In this document: positions 1 to 7,257 of the stretch, one piece after another
How the letters are laid out: each line of letters begins with the position of its first letter
Numbering within the stretch: position 1 is the stretch's first letter
From: Natrialbaceae archaeon
GTDB lineage: Archaea; Halobacteriota; Halobacteria; Halobacteriales; Natrialbaceae
Length of the DNA stretch: 11,808 nt
Direction of reading: 5' to 3'
Assembly: GCA_003552885.1 (NCBI GenBank)
Contig: PUPA01000202.1
Coordinates: 1-11,808, forward strand
Made by a program: the position numbers and the translations under genes
The notes under the pieces: generated by a model
Databases searched by the model: none
Told to the model about the DNA's origin: nothing
The model's input: only the letters and a program-made list of their open reading frames with translations

Positions 1-2
1 CG

Positions 3-83
3 ACCCCGGCGTCGGTTGGAACGGCCCTGGTCGGCGTCGGCCAGTCTGGCGGCCCGCGAAACGGCGCCGTACCCCGGCCATAA
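3..83 (+). CDS. Possible 3' tail of an upstream gene (partial)
   Basis: One frame is open from the window edge to a TAA at 81-83 and encodes about 26 residues, rich in Gly, Val and Pro, ending in AVPRP. Nothing identifies a family. The frame shared with the next gene is also open to the edge, but it reads as an Arg/Pro-rich string untypical of haloarchaeal protein, so a tail ending at 83 is the better guess. If real, it ends 29 bp before the FkbM gene and would be co-directional with it. It could equally be non-coding. Confidence 0.25.
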   Translation, partial: TPASVGTALVGVGQSGGPRNGAVPRP

Positions 84-112
84 CGAAGTCAGACGGGGCG
101 TTCGGGGGGCGT

Positions 113-1009
113 GTGACTCGACTCTCGACGCGGACGGTCTTCTCCTCCGTAGCCCGGCTCTACGGGGCCGGAGAGCGCGTCCCATCCCCGCTGAAAAACG
201 CCGCGGTCGCCGGACTCGACGGGCTCGTCGCCCTCGAGGTGGCCGCGGGGAGAAACACGATCCCGGTAACCGTCGGCGGGCGCCGTCTGGAGTTCGTCTA
301 CACGGACGCGCCGTCGTTTCTGTACCTCACGCTCTCGATCGGCGAGGACGCCATCTCACACGAGGTGCCGTACTCGATGCTCGAACTTCCGTCGAGGTAC
401 GACCTGGGGATCGACGTCGGTGCTCACTTCGGAACCTACAGCGTGTTGCTCGGTGCGCTCAACGCCTTTGATCTCGTCTGTTTCGAACCCTCCGAGCGGA
501 ATCGCCGGGTGCTCGCGGCGAATCTGATCCACAACGGGATCGACGCGACCGTCGACGATCGGGTGGTCACCGGAGCCGACGGCGAGGTGGCGTTCTACGA
601 GGGGAGGAAACTCGCCTCGAACGACCACACGACCAGACCGGCCGGCACCGGCGTCGGTGAGGCGTCCACGAGACCGGCGGTTTCCCTCTCGACGATAATC
701 GAGGAGGCGGACGCCAGCGCGGTGTTCGTCAAGATCGACGCCGAGGGCGAGGAAGACGGGATCCTAGGGGACCTGGTTTCCTCCGACGTCGAGCTGTTGA
801 CCGGGCTGGTCGAGATCCACCCGGAGCTGCTCGAGGGCGAGCCGGCGGACGTGATCCGGCGGCTGACGGAGGCGGGGTTCCGGGTCGAGACGGCGCCCTC
901 GATCGGCAACCCGGTCTACCGGTTCACGAACGATCCGGCCCTGGCGTTCGGCTCGGCCCGATCGGGACGGGAGCCGGACGAGACCGCGAGTCCGGGTGGA
1001 CGGACGTGA
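113..1009 (+). CDS. FkbM family SAM-dependent methyltransferase
   Basis: This is a 298-residue protein of the FkbM methyltransferase family, which O-methylates sugars and other small molecules and is frequent in glycan clusters. The SAM-binding motif I is DVGAHFG (residues 101-107), followed by FEPS at 124-127 at the end of the second strand. The family's C-terminal signature VKIDAEGEE lies at 206-214. Residues 1-95 form a variable N-terminal part, and the last 25 or so residues are a charged, probably disordered tail. The start is a GTG; the frame continues upstream to the window edge, but with an unlikely composition. An AT-containing CCATAACG at 78-85 lies about 30 bp upstream and could be a weak TATA box. 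The stop overlaps the next start (GTGA), so the two are probably translationally coupled. The target, presumably a sugar hydroxyl of the locus glycan, is inferred from context. Confidence 0.85.
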   Translation: MTRLSTRTVFSSVARLYGAGERVPSPLKNAAVAGLDGLVALEVAAGRNTIPVTVGGRRLEFVYTDAPSFLYLTLSIGEDAISHEVPYSMLELPSRYDLGIDVGAHFGTYSVLLGALNAFDLVCFEPSERNRRVLAANLIHNGIDATVDDRVVTGADGEVAFYEGRKLASNDHTTRPAGTGVGEASTRPAVSLSTIIEEADASAVFVKIDAEGEEDGILGDLVSSDVELLTGLVEIHPELLEGEPADVIRRLTEAGFRVETAPSIGNPVYRFTNDPALAFGSARSGREPDETASPGGRT

Positions 1010-1881
1010 CCGGGCCGACCCCGTCCGACGGGGACCCACTCGGGTGGCCGGTCGAGGACACGGTCGTCCTGTCGCTCGACCTCGAGTGTGATTACGGGAC
1101 GGCGATCGAACCGAACACCTACGAGGCGGCGGCCGAGACGACAACGCTCCGTACACTCCTCGAGACGTACGACCTCCCACTCACGTGTTTTCTCCAGACG
1201 GAGCTGCTCGAGGCGGTGCCCGAGGCGGTCGCCACCCTCGAACGGGCGTCGGTCCGGGTCGACTTCCACGCACACTCACACACACACCCACACCCGAGGC
1301 GCGCGGACGTCGCCTCCGAGATCGACGAGAGCCTGGCCCGGATCGCAGACCGGTTTCCGGGCGATGTCGTCGGCTACCGGTTTCCGGACGGGGCGATTCC
1401 GGCCGACGGCTACCGGCTGCTCGCAGATCGCGGCGTCGACTTCAGCTCGAGCCTGTTTCCGACGTGGCGGCCGGGACGGTTCGACAACCGTAGCCGGCCG
1501 ACCGTCCCGCACGAACCCGTCTCTGGCCTGCTCGAGGTGCCGATAACGCCGCTTTCGTCGGCGATCCGGATCCCGGTCTCGCTCTCGTATCTCAAGCTTC
1601 TCGGTCGGCCCTACTGGGAGCTTCTCCGCCGTCGTGCGCCGTCGGTCGTCGTCTTCGACTTTCACATGCACGACCTCGTCCCCGCGTCGGCGGCCGACTC
1701 GCTTTCGCTCCCCTACAGGACGATCTACGGGCGAAACCGCTGGGAGGGGGTCCGGATCTTCCGCCGGTTCGTCGAGGAGCTCCGACGTCGAGAGTATCGG
1801 TTCGTGACGATGACCGAGCTGTACGCGACGCTCGAGGACGCCCGCTCCCGTCGCGTCTCCGCCGTCTCGGAGAGGAGGTAG
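1006..1881 (+). CDS. NodB-type polysaccharide deacetylase (carbohydrate esterase 4-like)
   Basis: This is a 291-residue protein with the ordered motifs of the polysaccharide deacetylase fold: an acidic motif 1, SLDLECD (residues 23-29); the metal-binding motif 2, HSHTH (90-94), inside the His-rich run HAHSHTHPHP (88-97); motif 3, YRFPDG (124-129); and a late HMHDL (220-224) that can supply the catalytic His. Family members remove N- or O-acetyl groups from sugars with a divalent metal. There is no signal peptide, so it would act in the cytoplasm on a precursor, as some EPS and lipid-linked-glycan deacetylases do; the substrate is unknown. Motif 1 differs from the classic TFDDG form and resembles the D-x-E-x-D variants. 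The GTG start overlaps the methyltransferase stop by four bases, so the pair is likely one operon. It ends 26 bp from the convergent gene. Confidence 0.85.
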   Translation: MTGPTPSDGDPLGWPVEDTVVLSLDLECDYGTAIEPNTYEAAAETTTLRTLLETYDLPLTCFLQTELLEAVPEAVATLERASVRVDFHAHSHTHPHPRRADVASEIDESLARIADRFPGDVVGYRFPDGAIPADGYRLLADRGVDFSSSLFPTWRPGRFDNRSRPTVPHEPVSGLLEVPITPLSSAIRIPVSLSYLKLLGRPYWELLRRRAPSVVVFDFHMHDLVPASAADSLSLPYRTIYGRNRWEGVRIFRRFVEELRRREYRFVTMTELYATLEDARSRRVSAVSERR

Positions 1882-1907
1882 CAGCCCGGCGTTCGGGGAC
1901 GACCAGC

Positions 1908-2888
1908 TCACCAGGTCAGCCGCTCGGGGTTTCCCAGGACGCGCCGCGGGTGGGGGCCGTACAGCCACAGGAACAGCGTCGCGCGTCTGGATTTCAACAG
2001 CCCGATCGTCGCCCCGTCGATCACGTCCCGTTCGGCGACCAACTGGTGGCGCTGTCGCCAGAGGCCGATCCACGTCCGCCACGTCGGGCCGATCCGAAAC
2101 CCGGTGCGCACGAACGCGTACGCAGACCAGACGAGCGTCGAGAACAGCACGTACCGCCACGGGAGGTTCCTGACGGCGAGCCGGATCCGGTTTCCGACCA
2201 GCAACTCGAGGACGACGTCGTCGGGTCTGCGGGCGGTCGGTGACCGCTTGTGGCGGACGACGACCGACGGCACGTAGAGGATGTCGTAGCCGGCGTCGAG
2301 GACGCGAACCGAGAGGTCCATCTCCTCGAAGCCGTACTCGAAGCCGTCCGGAAAGCCGCCGGTCCGTTCGAGCACCGACCGCCGGATCGCGGCGCCGACG
2401 CCGACGAACGCGGTCGTTCTGTACTCCTCGGTGGGGGGCGTCTCGAAGTCGGGTGGATCCGGGACCTCCATCCGTTCGATCTCCCCCGAGTAGTAGTTGC
2501 GACTCTGGAACGCGAGGACGCCGACGTCCCGGTGCTCTCGAAAGCGGGAGACGACGATCCCCGTCGCGTCGGCCTCCGCGAGCACCGCGTCGTCGTCGAT
2601 CGTGACGAGGATCTCGCCTGTAGCCCGGTCGTAGCCGACGTTTCGCGCTTCCGGCGGACTCATCCGCCGCGGGAAGCTGTAAAACCGGACCTCCTCGCGG
2701 TCGAACCGCCCCCCCGGTTCGAACATCGCCGCCGTCTCGTCCGTCGATCCGCTAACGACGACGACCTCGAGGGGGCGGTACGTCTGCTCGAGGACGGAGT
2801 CGACGGCGTCGGCGAGCTCGTCGGGACGGTTGTACGTCGGGATCACGTACGAGACGAGCGGCCCGCCGTCGGCCGGCGTGGATGTCAT
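1908..2888 (-). CDS. Family 2 glycosyltransferase (GT-A fold)
   Basis: This is a 326-residue inverting glycosyltransferase of family GT2. The N-terminal strand VSYVIPTYNRP (residues 12-22) opens the nucleotide-sugar domain. The metal-binding DxD is IDDDAVL, with Asp 98-100. The acceptor and catalytic-base region is GFEEMDLSVR (186-195), as in rhamnosyltransferase-like members. After residue 220 there is a region of amphipathic or membrane-associated helices, around residues 245-265. The usual Asp before G-S-T-D is replaced: the segment reads VVSGSTDE (44-51). I prefer the ATG at 2888 to a GTG at 2900 in the same frame. A TATA-like ATTTATC (2915-2921, minus) is centred about 30 bp from the ATG but only 18 bp from the GTG. 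It probably adds one sugar to a lipid-linked precursor; donor and acceptor cannot be told. Confidence 0.88.
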   Translation of the reverse strand: MTSTPADGGPLVSYVIPTYNRPDELADAVDSVLEQTYRPLEVVVVSGSTDETAAMFEPGGRFDREEVRFYSFPRRMSPPEARNVGYDRATGEILVTIDDDAVLAEADATGIVVSRFREHRDVGVLAFQSRNYYSGEIERMEVPDPPDFETPPTEEYRTTAFVGVGAAIRRSVLERTGGFPDGFEYGFEEMDLSVRVLDAGYDILYVPSVVVRHKRSPTARRPDDVVLELLVGNRIRLAVRNLPWRYVLFSTLVWSAYAFVRTGFRIGPTWRTWIGLWRQRHQLVAERDVIDGATIGLLKSRRATLFLWLYGPHPRRVLGNPERLTW

Positions 2889-2914
2889 GTGACGGATCAC
2901 CCGTTCACGGCCCC

Positions 2915-2921
2915 GATAAAT
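2915..2921 (-). promoter_or_regulatory. TATA-like box of the GT2 gene
   Basis: On the minus strand this reads ATTTATC, an AT island in GC-rich surroundings. It is centred about 30 bp before the ATG at 2888, the spacing expected for a haloarchaeal leaderless transcript. It implies that this gene can be transcribed separately from the DUF2206 gene upstream. I see no clear BRE. Confidence 0.5.
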
Positions 2922-3017
2922 CCCGAGGGCTGGAAACGCGTGTTACCGGTCCGTTGGGCGTGGAAACCCACCGTTTCCCGGTCTCCGACGGACGGTCGCG
3001 TGGACCACGTGACGGTG

Positions 3018-5255
3018 TTACCGGCCGAACTCGGCCGCCTCGGGGGTTCGATCGACGCTCGCGTCGCCGGTTCCGGCCGGTTCGAGGACGGTGACGTCCC
3101 CGTTTCGGTGGGCGAGCTCCCGTTCGTCGAGGAGCTCCTCGACGTGGGCGTCGCTCAGGAACGCCAGGGCCACCTCCTCGGGGTGGGCGTCCTCGACGGC
3201 GTCGTGGCGGACGAACACGTAGCCGTCGAGCGTCTCCCCGGGGTCGAAGGTGGGGTCCCACTCGTCTTTGAACGCCACCACCTCGACGTTGTAGTGGCCC
3301 TCCGGCGTCACCGATCGAAACAGCTGCGCGGTCGTTCTGTCGGTGTAGACGCGGACCGGCTCCGCCTCGCTCGCGGCCTCGGCTCCCGTCTCCGGATCGA
3401 TCCGTTCGACCTGGGGGAGAGCCTCGATCCACTCGGCCGCCTCGAGCTCGTCGTCGCTGAACGAGTAGTCGTGTGCCTCCCCGTCGAACGTGTAGTCCGT
3501 CGGCGACCCCATCGCCGCGCCCGCGAGTCCGGCGTTGAGGACGAAAAGCACCGCCAGCACGACGGCGACCGGGGACCAGGTCGGCTTCCGGAGCCGGGGG
3601 ACGCGGCCGACGGCCGTCCGGGCCAGTGAGAATCCCAGCGCGGCGAAAAGCCCCAGGACCGGCAACACCAGCTGGTAGACCCTGTCCGCCCAGAGGTCGA
3701 CGACGAGGACGTACGACGAGCCGAGAAACAGAAAGAGGGGGACGGCGAGGGCCGTGAATCCGGCGTACTCGACGTCGACCCCCCGTCGAATCCGGACGAT
3801 CGAGGTCGTGGTCTTCCACGCGAGCCCGACCGCCATAGACAGCGTCAACAGGACGTACAGGCCGAGTGTCGTCCGCTGGACCACCGCCTCCTGTGCCTGG
3901 ACGTAGCCCGCACCCGAACCGGCGACGACCCCGCTCGGGAGGGCCAGAAGCTGTATGACCATCGACGCCGGAATCGAGGCGAGCGTCCCGATCAGCGCGG
4001 GGGATGCGTACGCGTACCACGCGGTCGCCCCAACCAGAAACGCGGCCGGATAGATCGGTGAGAACACGCGGCTGTACCAGCACTCGCCCACGAAGCGGTC
4101 GACGGCGACGATCCCTACCGAGCCGATCAGAAACGCGAAGCCGTAGACGTAGGTCGCCCCGTAGTGTGACTGGACGAGCCCGATGGCCAACAACACTCCG
4201 GCGACCCGCTCGCCCGTGCTGTGTGGGCCGTGTCGGAAGTAAAGCAAGAGCAAGAGCACGACGAACAGTTCGGAGATCCGTTGTTTCCCCGGCGTCAGGT
4301 AGAACGTCCCGTGGTAGAACACGAAAATCAGGCTCCCGTACAGCGCGATGTCGGCGTCGAAGAGGTCGCGACCGAGGTAGTAGATCCCGAGGGGGACGAC
4401 CGAGAAGATGATCGAGTAGACGACGGTGAAGACGACCGTGAGCTCGATCCCCGCGACCGTCGAGTACACGGCGGGAACGGCGGCGAGGACGGGCAACGAG
4501 GCGAGAGAGCCACCGACGTCCGGCGCCCACCGGTGGCTCTCCGCGATCAGCCCCGACAGGAAGTAGTTGAACTGGATGTCCGCACCGACGACGTGTGTCG
4601 CCACGAGGCTCCGGTGCAGTAGCGTCGACAACGCGACGAGAAACACCGCCAGCGGATAGTGGCGCGCCTGGAGCAGCCTCGTCGCCGAGAGCACGGTCAC
4701 GACGGCGACGGCGAGGACGAACACGGCCACGCCGTAGCTGTTTCCGTACCACCTCATCGCCGCGGCTCCGACGACGGCGAACACCGGGAGGAGCCCGAGG
4801 AGTGCGTGAGCCGGCGTGAACGAGCCGAGCGGGACGTCGATCCGGAGCTGATCCCGTCTCGTGAGCCAGGTGGCGACCGAAAGCGCCACTACGAGCACGG
4901 TCGAGAGGGTCGCGACCGGTCCGAACGACAGCGGTTGGTCGAGCCCGACACGCGGGAGAACCAGACTCAACAGCACGGACGCGACCGACAGCGTGACCAG
5001 ACTCAACCCGACGGCGAAGATGGCGGCCTCCCCGACGTTTCGTGTGCGGACGCCGAGCAGCAGGGTGAGCAACCCGCCGGGGACGATCGTCAGCAACACC
5101 ACTCCGAGAACCGCCCGGACGAACGGAATCGTGACGCCGATCCACTCGAGGGCGACGGTCGACCAGAACGCAACCAACAGGGCCGACACGGCGGTTACAA
5201 CCGTCGTCGGCCCCCAGCCGATGGAAAGCTCCGAGGTCTGTGAGGCGTACGTCAT
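3018..5255 (-). CDS. Polytopic GT-C-like membrane protein, DUF2206 type (putative membrane glycosyltransferase)
   Basis: This is a 745-residue protein. About a dozen or more hydrophobic helices fill residues 15-580, followed by a soluble acidic domain of roughly 165 residues (580-745). Features match archaeal DUF2206/GT-C-like proteins: an extracytoplasmic acidic motif GADIQFNYF (224-232) in the place of the GT-C metal or donor site, a KQRISELF segment (324-331), and ADRVYQL (523-529) before the last helices. GT-C enzymes use polyprenyl-phosphate sugars on the outer face, so a role in adding or joining glycan units outside the membrane is inferred; the family is functionally uncharacterised as far as I know. 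I chose the ATG at 5255 because GGAGGT lies nine bases upstream and matches the archaeal anti-Shine-Dalgarno. An in-frame GTG at 5363 would translate a tandem repeat that is out of phase and gives a non-acidic leader. The gene lies between a GT2 and the flippase on the same strand. Confidence 0.82.
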   Translation of the reverse strand: MTYASQTSELSIGWGPTTVVTAVSALLVAFWSTVALEWIGVTIPFVRAVLGVVLLTIVPGGLLTLLLGVRTRNVGEAAIFAVGLSLVTLSVASVLLSLVLPRVGLDQPLSFGPVATLSTVLVVALSVATWLTRRDQLRIDVPLGSFTPAHALLGLLPVFAVVGAAAMRWYGNSYGVAVFVLAVAVVTVLSATRLLQARHYPLAVFLVALSTLLHRSLVATHVVGADIQFNYFLSGLIAESHRWAPDVGGSLASLPVLAAVPAVYSTVAGIELTVVFTVVYSIIFSVVPLGIYYLGRDLFDADIALYGSLIFVFYHGTFYLTPGKQRISELFVVLLLLLYFRHGPHSTGERVAGVLLAIGLVQSHYGATYVYGFAFLIGSVGIVAVDRFVGECWYSRVFSPIYPAAFLVGATAWYAYASPALIGTLASIPASMVIQLLALPSGVVAGSGAGYVQAQEAVVQRTTLGLYVLLTLSMAVGLAWKTTTSIVRIRRGVDVEYAGFTALAVPLFLFLGSSYVLVVDLWADRVYQLVLPVLGLFAALGFSLARTAVGRVPRLRKPTWSPVAVVLAVLFVLNAGLAGAAMGSPTDYTFDGEAHDYSFSDDELEAAEWIEALPQVERIDPETGAEAASEAEPVRVYTDRTTAQLFRSVTPEGHYNVEVVAFKDEWDPTFDPGETLDGYVFVRHDAVEDAHPEEVALAFLSDAHVEELLDERELAHRNGDVTVLEPAGTGDASVDRTPEAAEFGR

Positions 5256-5314
5256 GTGATGGGGACCTCCGGGGGCTGTGAGGTGTACGTCGGATGATGG
5301 GGGCCTCCGGAGGC
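5238..5314 (-). repeat. Tandem duplication of the DUF2206 gene start region (38-bp period)
   Basis: Two adjacent units, 5238-5276 and 5276-5314, match at 33 of 39 positions. The gene-proximal unit holds the GGAGGT ribosome site, the ATG and the first codons. The distal unit keeps GGAGGC at the same place, but its ATG has become CCG. The period is not a multiple of three, so the copies read different frames, which argues against translation through both. A weak third unit may follow (10 of 13 matches at 5314-5326). Confidence 0.85.
5265..5270 (-). promoter_or_regulatory. Shine-Dalgarno site GGAGGT of the DUF2206 gene
   Basis: The minus strand reads GGAGGT, nine bases before the ATG at 5255. 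It is the clearest ribosome binding site in the window and it decides the start. Its presence implies a leadered transcript, unlike the leaderless pattern at other genes here. Confidence 0.75.
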
Positions 5315-5315
5315 C
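5302..5315. repeat. 14-bp perfect palindrome over the decayed duplicate ribosome site
   Basis: GGCCTCCGGAGGCC is a perfect inverted repeat without a spacer and includes the GGAGGC of the distal duplicate. On the transcript its CCTCCGG half (minus strand, 5313 to 5307) is complementary both to its own other half and to CCGGAGG around the true ribosome site (5272 to 5266). It could be a protein-binding operator or an RNA element that masks the start; the sequence alone does not decide. Confidence 0.5.
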
Positions 5316-5603
5316 GATGGGGCGTACACGACGAGTCGCGCACGCGTCGGAGAGAAACCTCACGCTCTACCTATCTTAACGGCCCTGACCGTTCGACCGA
5401 TAACCATCGGTTTCGCGGAGTCGAGGTGCGACGTCTCCTTTCCCGACGGCTGCCGACCGGACGGTCGCCGCGAGCAGGGTGGGACTACAGACACTGGACT
5501 GTGGGCCCACACGGCCACGACGCTCTTGGGCGTCGAGGGGGAGACCGATACGACCGTCTCCACGCTGGCGGGTCGAGCCTCTCGCTGTCGGGTCACGCCG
5601 ACG

Positions 5604-7019
5604 TCAGGTGAGAGCACGCACGGCCGGAACGACGACGTCGTTTCGCACCGCGGGCACCGACATCACGAGCAACCCGTACACCGTCGCCCCGAAACCGATC
5701 AGGGCGAACAGGGTGACGACGTCCGTGACCGGCACGAACGACCGGACCCCCAGGAGCGTCGCCCCCATCACGAGCGAGGAGACGGCGTACCAGCCGACGA
5801 GCCGGAACGGGACCTCGATCGAGACGAGCCGGGAGAGGTAGTAGGTGTGGATCGCGGCGCTGACCGTTCCGGCGACCGTCGTCGCGATCGCCGCCCCGAC
5901 GAACCCGATCGTCACGACGAGAAACGGGTTGAGAACGAGGTTGATGCCGACGGTGACGACGGTCGCGATCGCGGCCAGGTCGGGTCGGTCCATCCCCCGC
6001 AGCGCGCTCTCGATGATGTCGTCGAACGACTGGACCAGCTTCTCGACGAGGAGGATCGAGAGCACCAGCGCCCCGGCTACGTACTCCGGGCCGAACAGAA
6101 ACAGGAGGATCTCGGGGGCGAACAGCGAGCCGCCGATCAGCGCCGGAACGGAAAACAGGAGTGCGAACGCGAGCCCCTTCGAGATCACCCACTCGATCTT
6201 CCCGCGTTCGCCCCTGGCGTCCCACTGGCTGATCTGTGGAAAGATCGACCACCCGATCGACCTGCTGACGAGCAACACGAGCAGCGTGACCTGCCAGGAG
6301 ACCTCGTAGACGCTCACGTGTGCCTGGCTCAGAAACAGCCCGATGACCGCGACGTCGATCCACTGGTAGATCTGCCCTTCGGTCGAGGCGATCGCGTGAA
6401 ACTTCGCGTACTCGATCAGCGACTGGATCGCCTCTGGACTCGGGCGACCGATGGACGTCTCACAGCGTGAGTACCCCCACGCCGACGTCACGGCACCCGC
6501 GACGGCGATCCCGGCGGCGATCGTCGACACGCCGTAGCCCATCGAGACGGCGACGATCCCGATGGTAACCCAGACGAACCGCAGCGAGAACCCGATGAGC
6601 GCCGTCTCCCCGACCCGCATCTCCCCGCGCAGGGTCTGGATGAAAAACTCCGAGAGTTCGAACGTGATCAGCGCCAATATCAGCGTCACCGCCAGATCAG
6701 CGCCGACGTACTCGTTCACGTAGGGCCGGGCCAGCAGGATGCCGACCGAGATGATCGAGAGCAAGACGAGTTTGAGCGCGAGCGCCGAGCCGAGCATCCG
6801 TTCGGGCCGGTCACCCTCGCTCAGCCGTTTCTCCAGGGCGCCACGGATGCCCAGGTCGGCGGGGATCATCAACAGCCCCACGAGCGCCTGGAACAGAAAC
6901 AGCGAGCCCAGCTCGGTCGGCCCCAGTCGCCGGGCGAAGTAGACGACGGCGGCAAAGAGCAGGGCCGCCCTGCCCACCTGCATGAGAGTCAGCTTGAAAC
7001 TCGTCCGGCCGAGATTCAT
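5604..7019 (-). CDS. Polysaccharide/oligosaccharide flippase (Wzx/PST, MOP superfamily)
   Basis: This is a 471-residue, highly hydrophobic protein with about 12-14 membrane helices, the usual size for this exporter family. The N-terminus has the family layout: a basic start, a first helix, then the YFARRLGPTELGSLFLFQAL loop and helix (residues 27-46) and a DLGIRGALEKRL segment. Further on are an FPQIS motif, an LFGPEYV segment and a LRGMDRPDLA loop, typical of Polysacc_synt proteins. Members move lipid-linked glycans across the membrane; haloarchaeal AglR of the S-layer glycosylation pathway belongs to the same broad group, though orthology cannot be claimed. The ATG at 7019 has a weak TATA-like CTCAATAC about 26 bp upstream (minus strand), fitting a leaderless transcript. 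It is divergent from the WaaE-like GT2 and lies upstream of the DUF2206 gene on the same strand. The substrate is presumably the glycan made by this locus. Confidence 0.9.
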   Translation of the reverse strand: MNLGRTSFKLTLMQVGRAALLFAAVVYFARRLGPTELGSLFLFQALVGLLMIPADLGIRGALEKRLSEGDRPERMLGSALALKLVLLSIISVGILLARPYVNEYVGADLAVTLILALITFELSEFFIQTLRGEMRVGETALIGFSLRFVWVTIGIVAVSMGYGVSTIAAGIAVAGAVTSAWGYSRCETSIGRPSPEAIQSLIEYAKFHAIASTEGQIYQWIDVAVIGLFLSQAHVSVYEVSWQVTLLVLLVSRSIGWSIFPQISQWDARGERGKIEWVISKGLAFALLFSVPALIGGSLFAPEILLFLFGPEYVAGALVLSILLVEKLVQSFDDIIESALRGMDRPDLAAIATVVTVGINLVLNPFLVVTIGFVGAAIATTVAGTVSAAIHTYYLSRLVSIEVPFRLVGWYAVSSLVMGATLLGVRSFVPVTDVVTLFALIGFGATVYGLLVMSVPAVRNDVVVPAVRALT

Positions 7020-7042
7020 CGCCGGTACGACGACGAACCGGC

Positions 7043-7050
7043 GTATTGAG
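7043..7050 (-). promoter_or_regulatory. Weak TATA-like element of the flippase gene
   Basis: The minus strand reads CTCAATAC, centred about 27 bp before the ATG at 7019, at the distance expected for a leaderless transcript. The match to the archaeal TATA consensus is poor; position is the main support. Confidence 0.3.
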
Positions 7051-7160
7051 ATTGTGGACGTATCGACGACTTACGGACCGTTACACGGGGGAAACGTCGG
7101 CTTGTGCGGGCCGAACCGCCCCGACGCCGTCGGGCCGGGGTGCGGTGGCGGAGCCAACCG

Positions 7161-7180
7161 ATCCTTTCGTCCGGAAGGAT
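7161..7180. repeat. Inverted repeat in the divergent promoter region
   Basis: Arms ATCCTT (7161-7166) and AAGGAT (7175-7180) with an 8-base spacer lie between the flippase and the WaaE-like GT2 genes, and GGATATCC (7177-7184) is a second small palindrome sharing its right arm. This may be an operator, but short inverted repeats arise by chance. The rest of the 238-bp gap (7020-7257) shows no gene, and I find no well-placed TATA box for the rightward gene. Confidence 0.3.
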
Positions 7181-7257
7181 ATCCGCGATTGATGTGCGTT
7201 CGTCGCCACCGCTCGCCCGCGGCTCCGACTCCGTCGATCCGCCGTGGACACGCGAAA

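Larger units (their letters stand above)
5256..5603. other. 348-bp intergenic region between flippase and DUF2206 genes
   Basis: I see no convincing gene here; short open frames are Arg/Ser/Pro-rich and unlike haloarchaeal proteins. From right to left it holds a hairpin just downstream of the flippase stop (arms GGAGAC 5540-5545 and GTCTCC 5556-5561), a 12-bp perfect palindrome TGTGGGCCCACA (5500-5511), an inverted repeat ACCGAT/ATCGGT with a 4-base spacer (5396-5411), an AT-containing GTTAAGATAG on the minus strand (5371-5380) that could be the TATA box of the DUF2206 gene with a leader of about 95 bases, and then the tandem duplication. Confidence 0.5.

Noticed and set aside
1267..1297. CA microsatellite-like tract
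   Set aside because: It is fully explained by CAC His codons of the deacetylase metal motif, so I kept it only as a low-interest note and not as a separate repeat.
2250..3629. Open frame of about 459 codons on the plus strand
   Set aside because: It lies antisense across the GT2 gene, a promoter region and the DUF2206 gene, with Arg/Val-rich composition and no recognisable domain.
2905..5343. Long open frame on the minus strand (about 812 codons)
   Set aside because: It is Arg/Pro/Gly-rich without membrane helices or motifs and shadows the DUF2206 gene in another frame; GC-rich DNA commonly gives such frames.
5360..5617. Possible small gene (85 codons, minus) in the flippase-DUF2206 gap
   Set aside because: It is basic and Ser/Pro-rich, overlaps the flippase end, and has no promoter or ribosome site.
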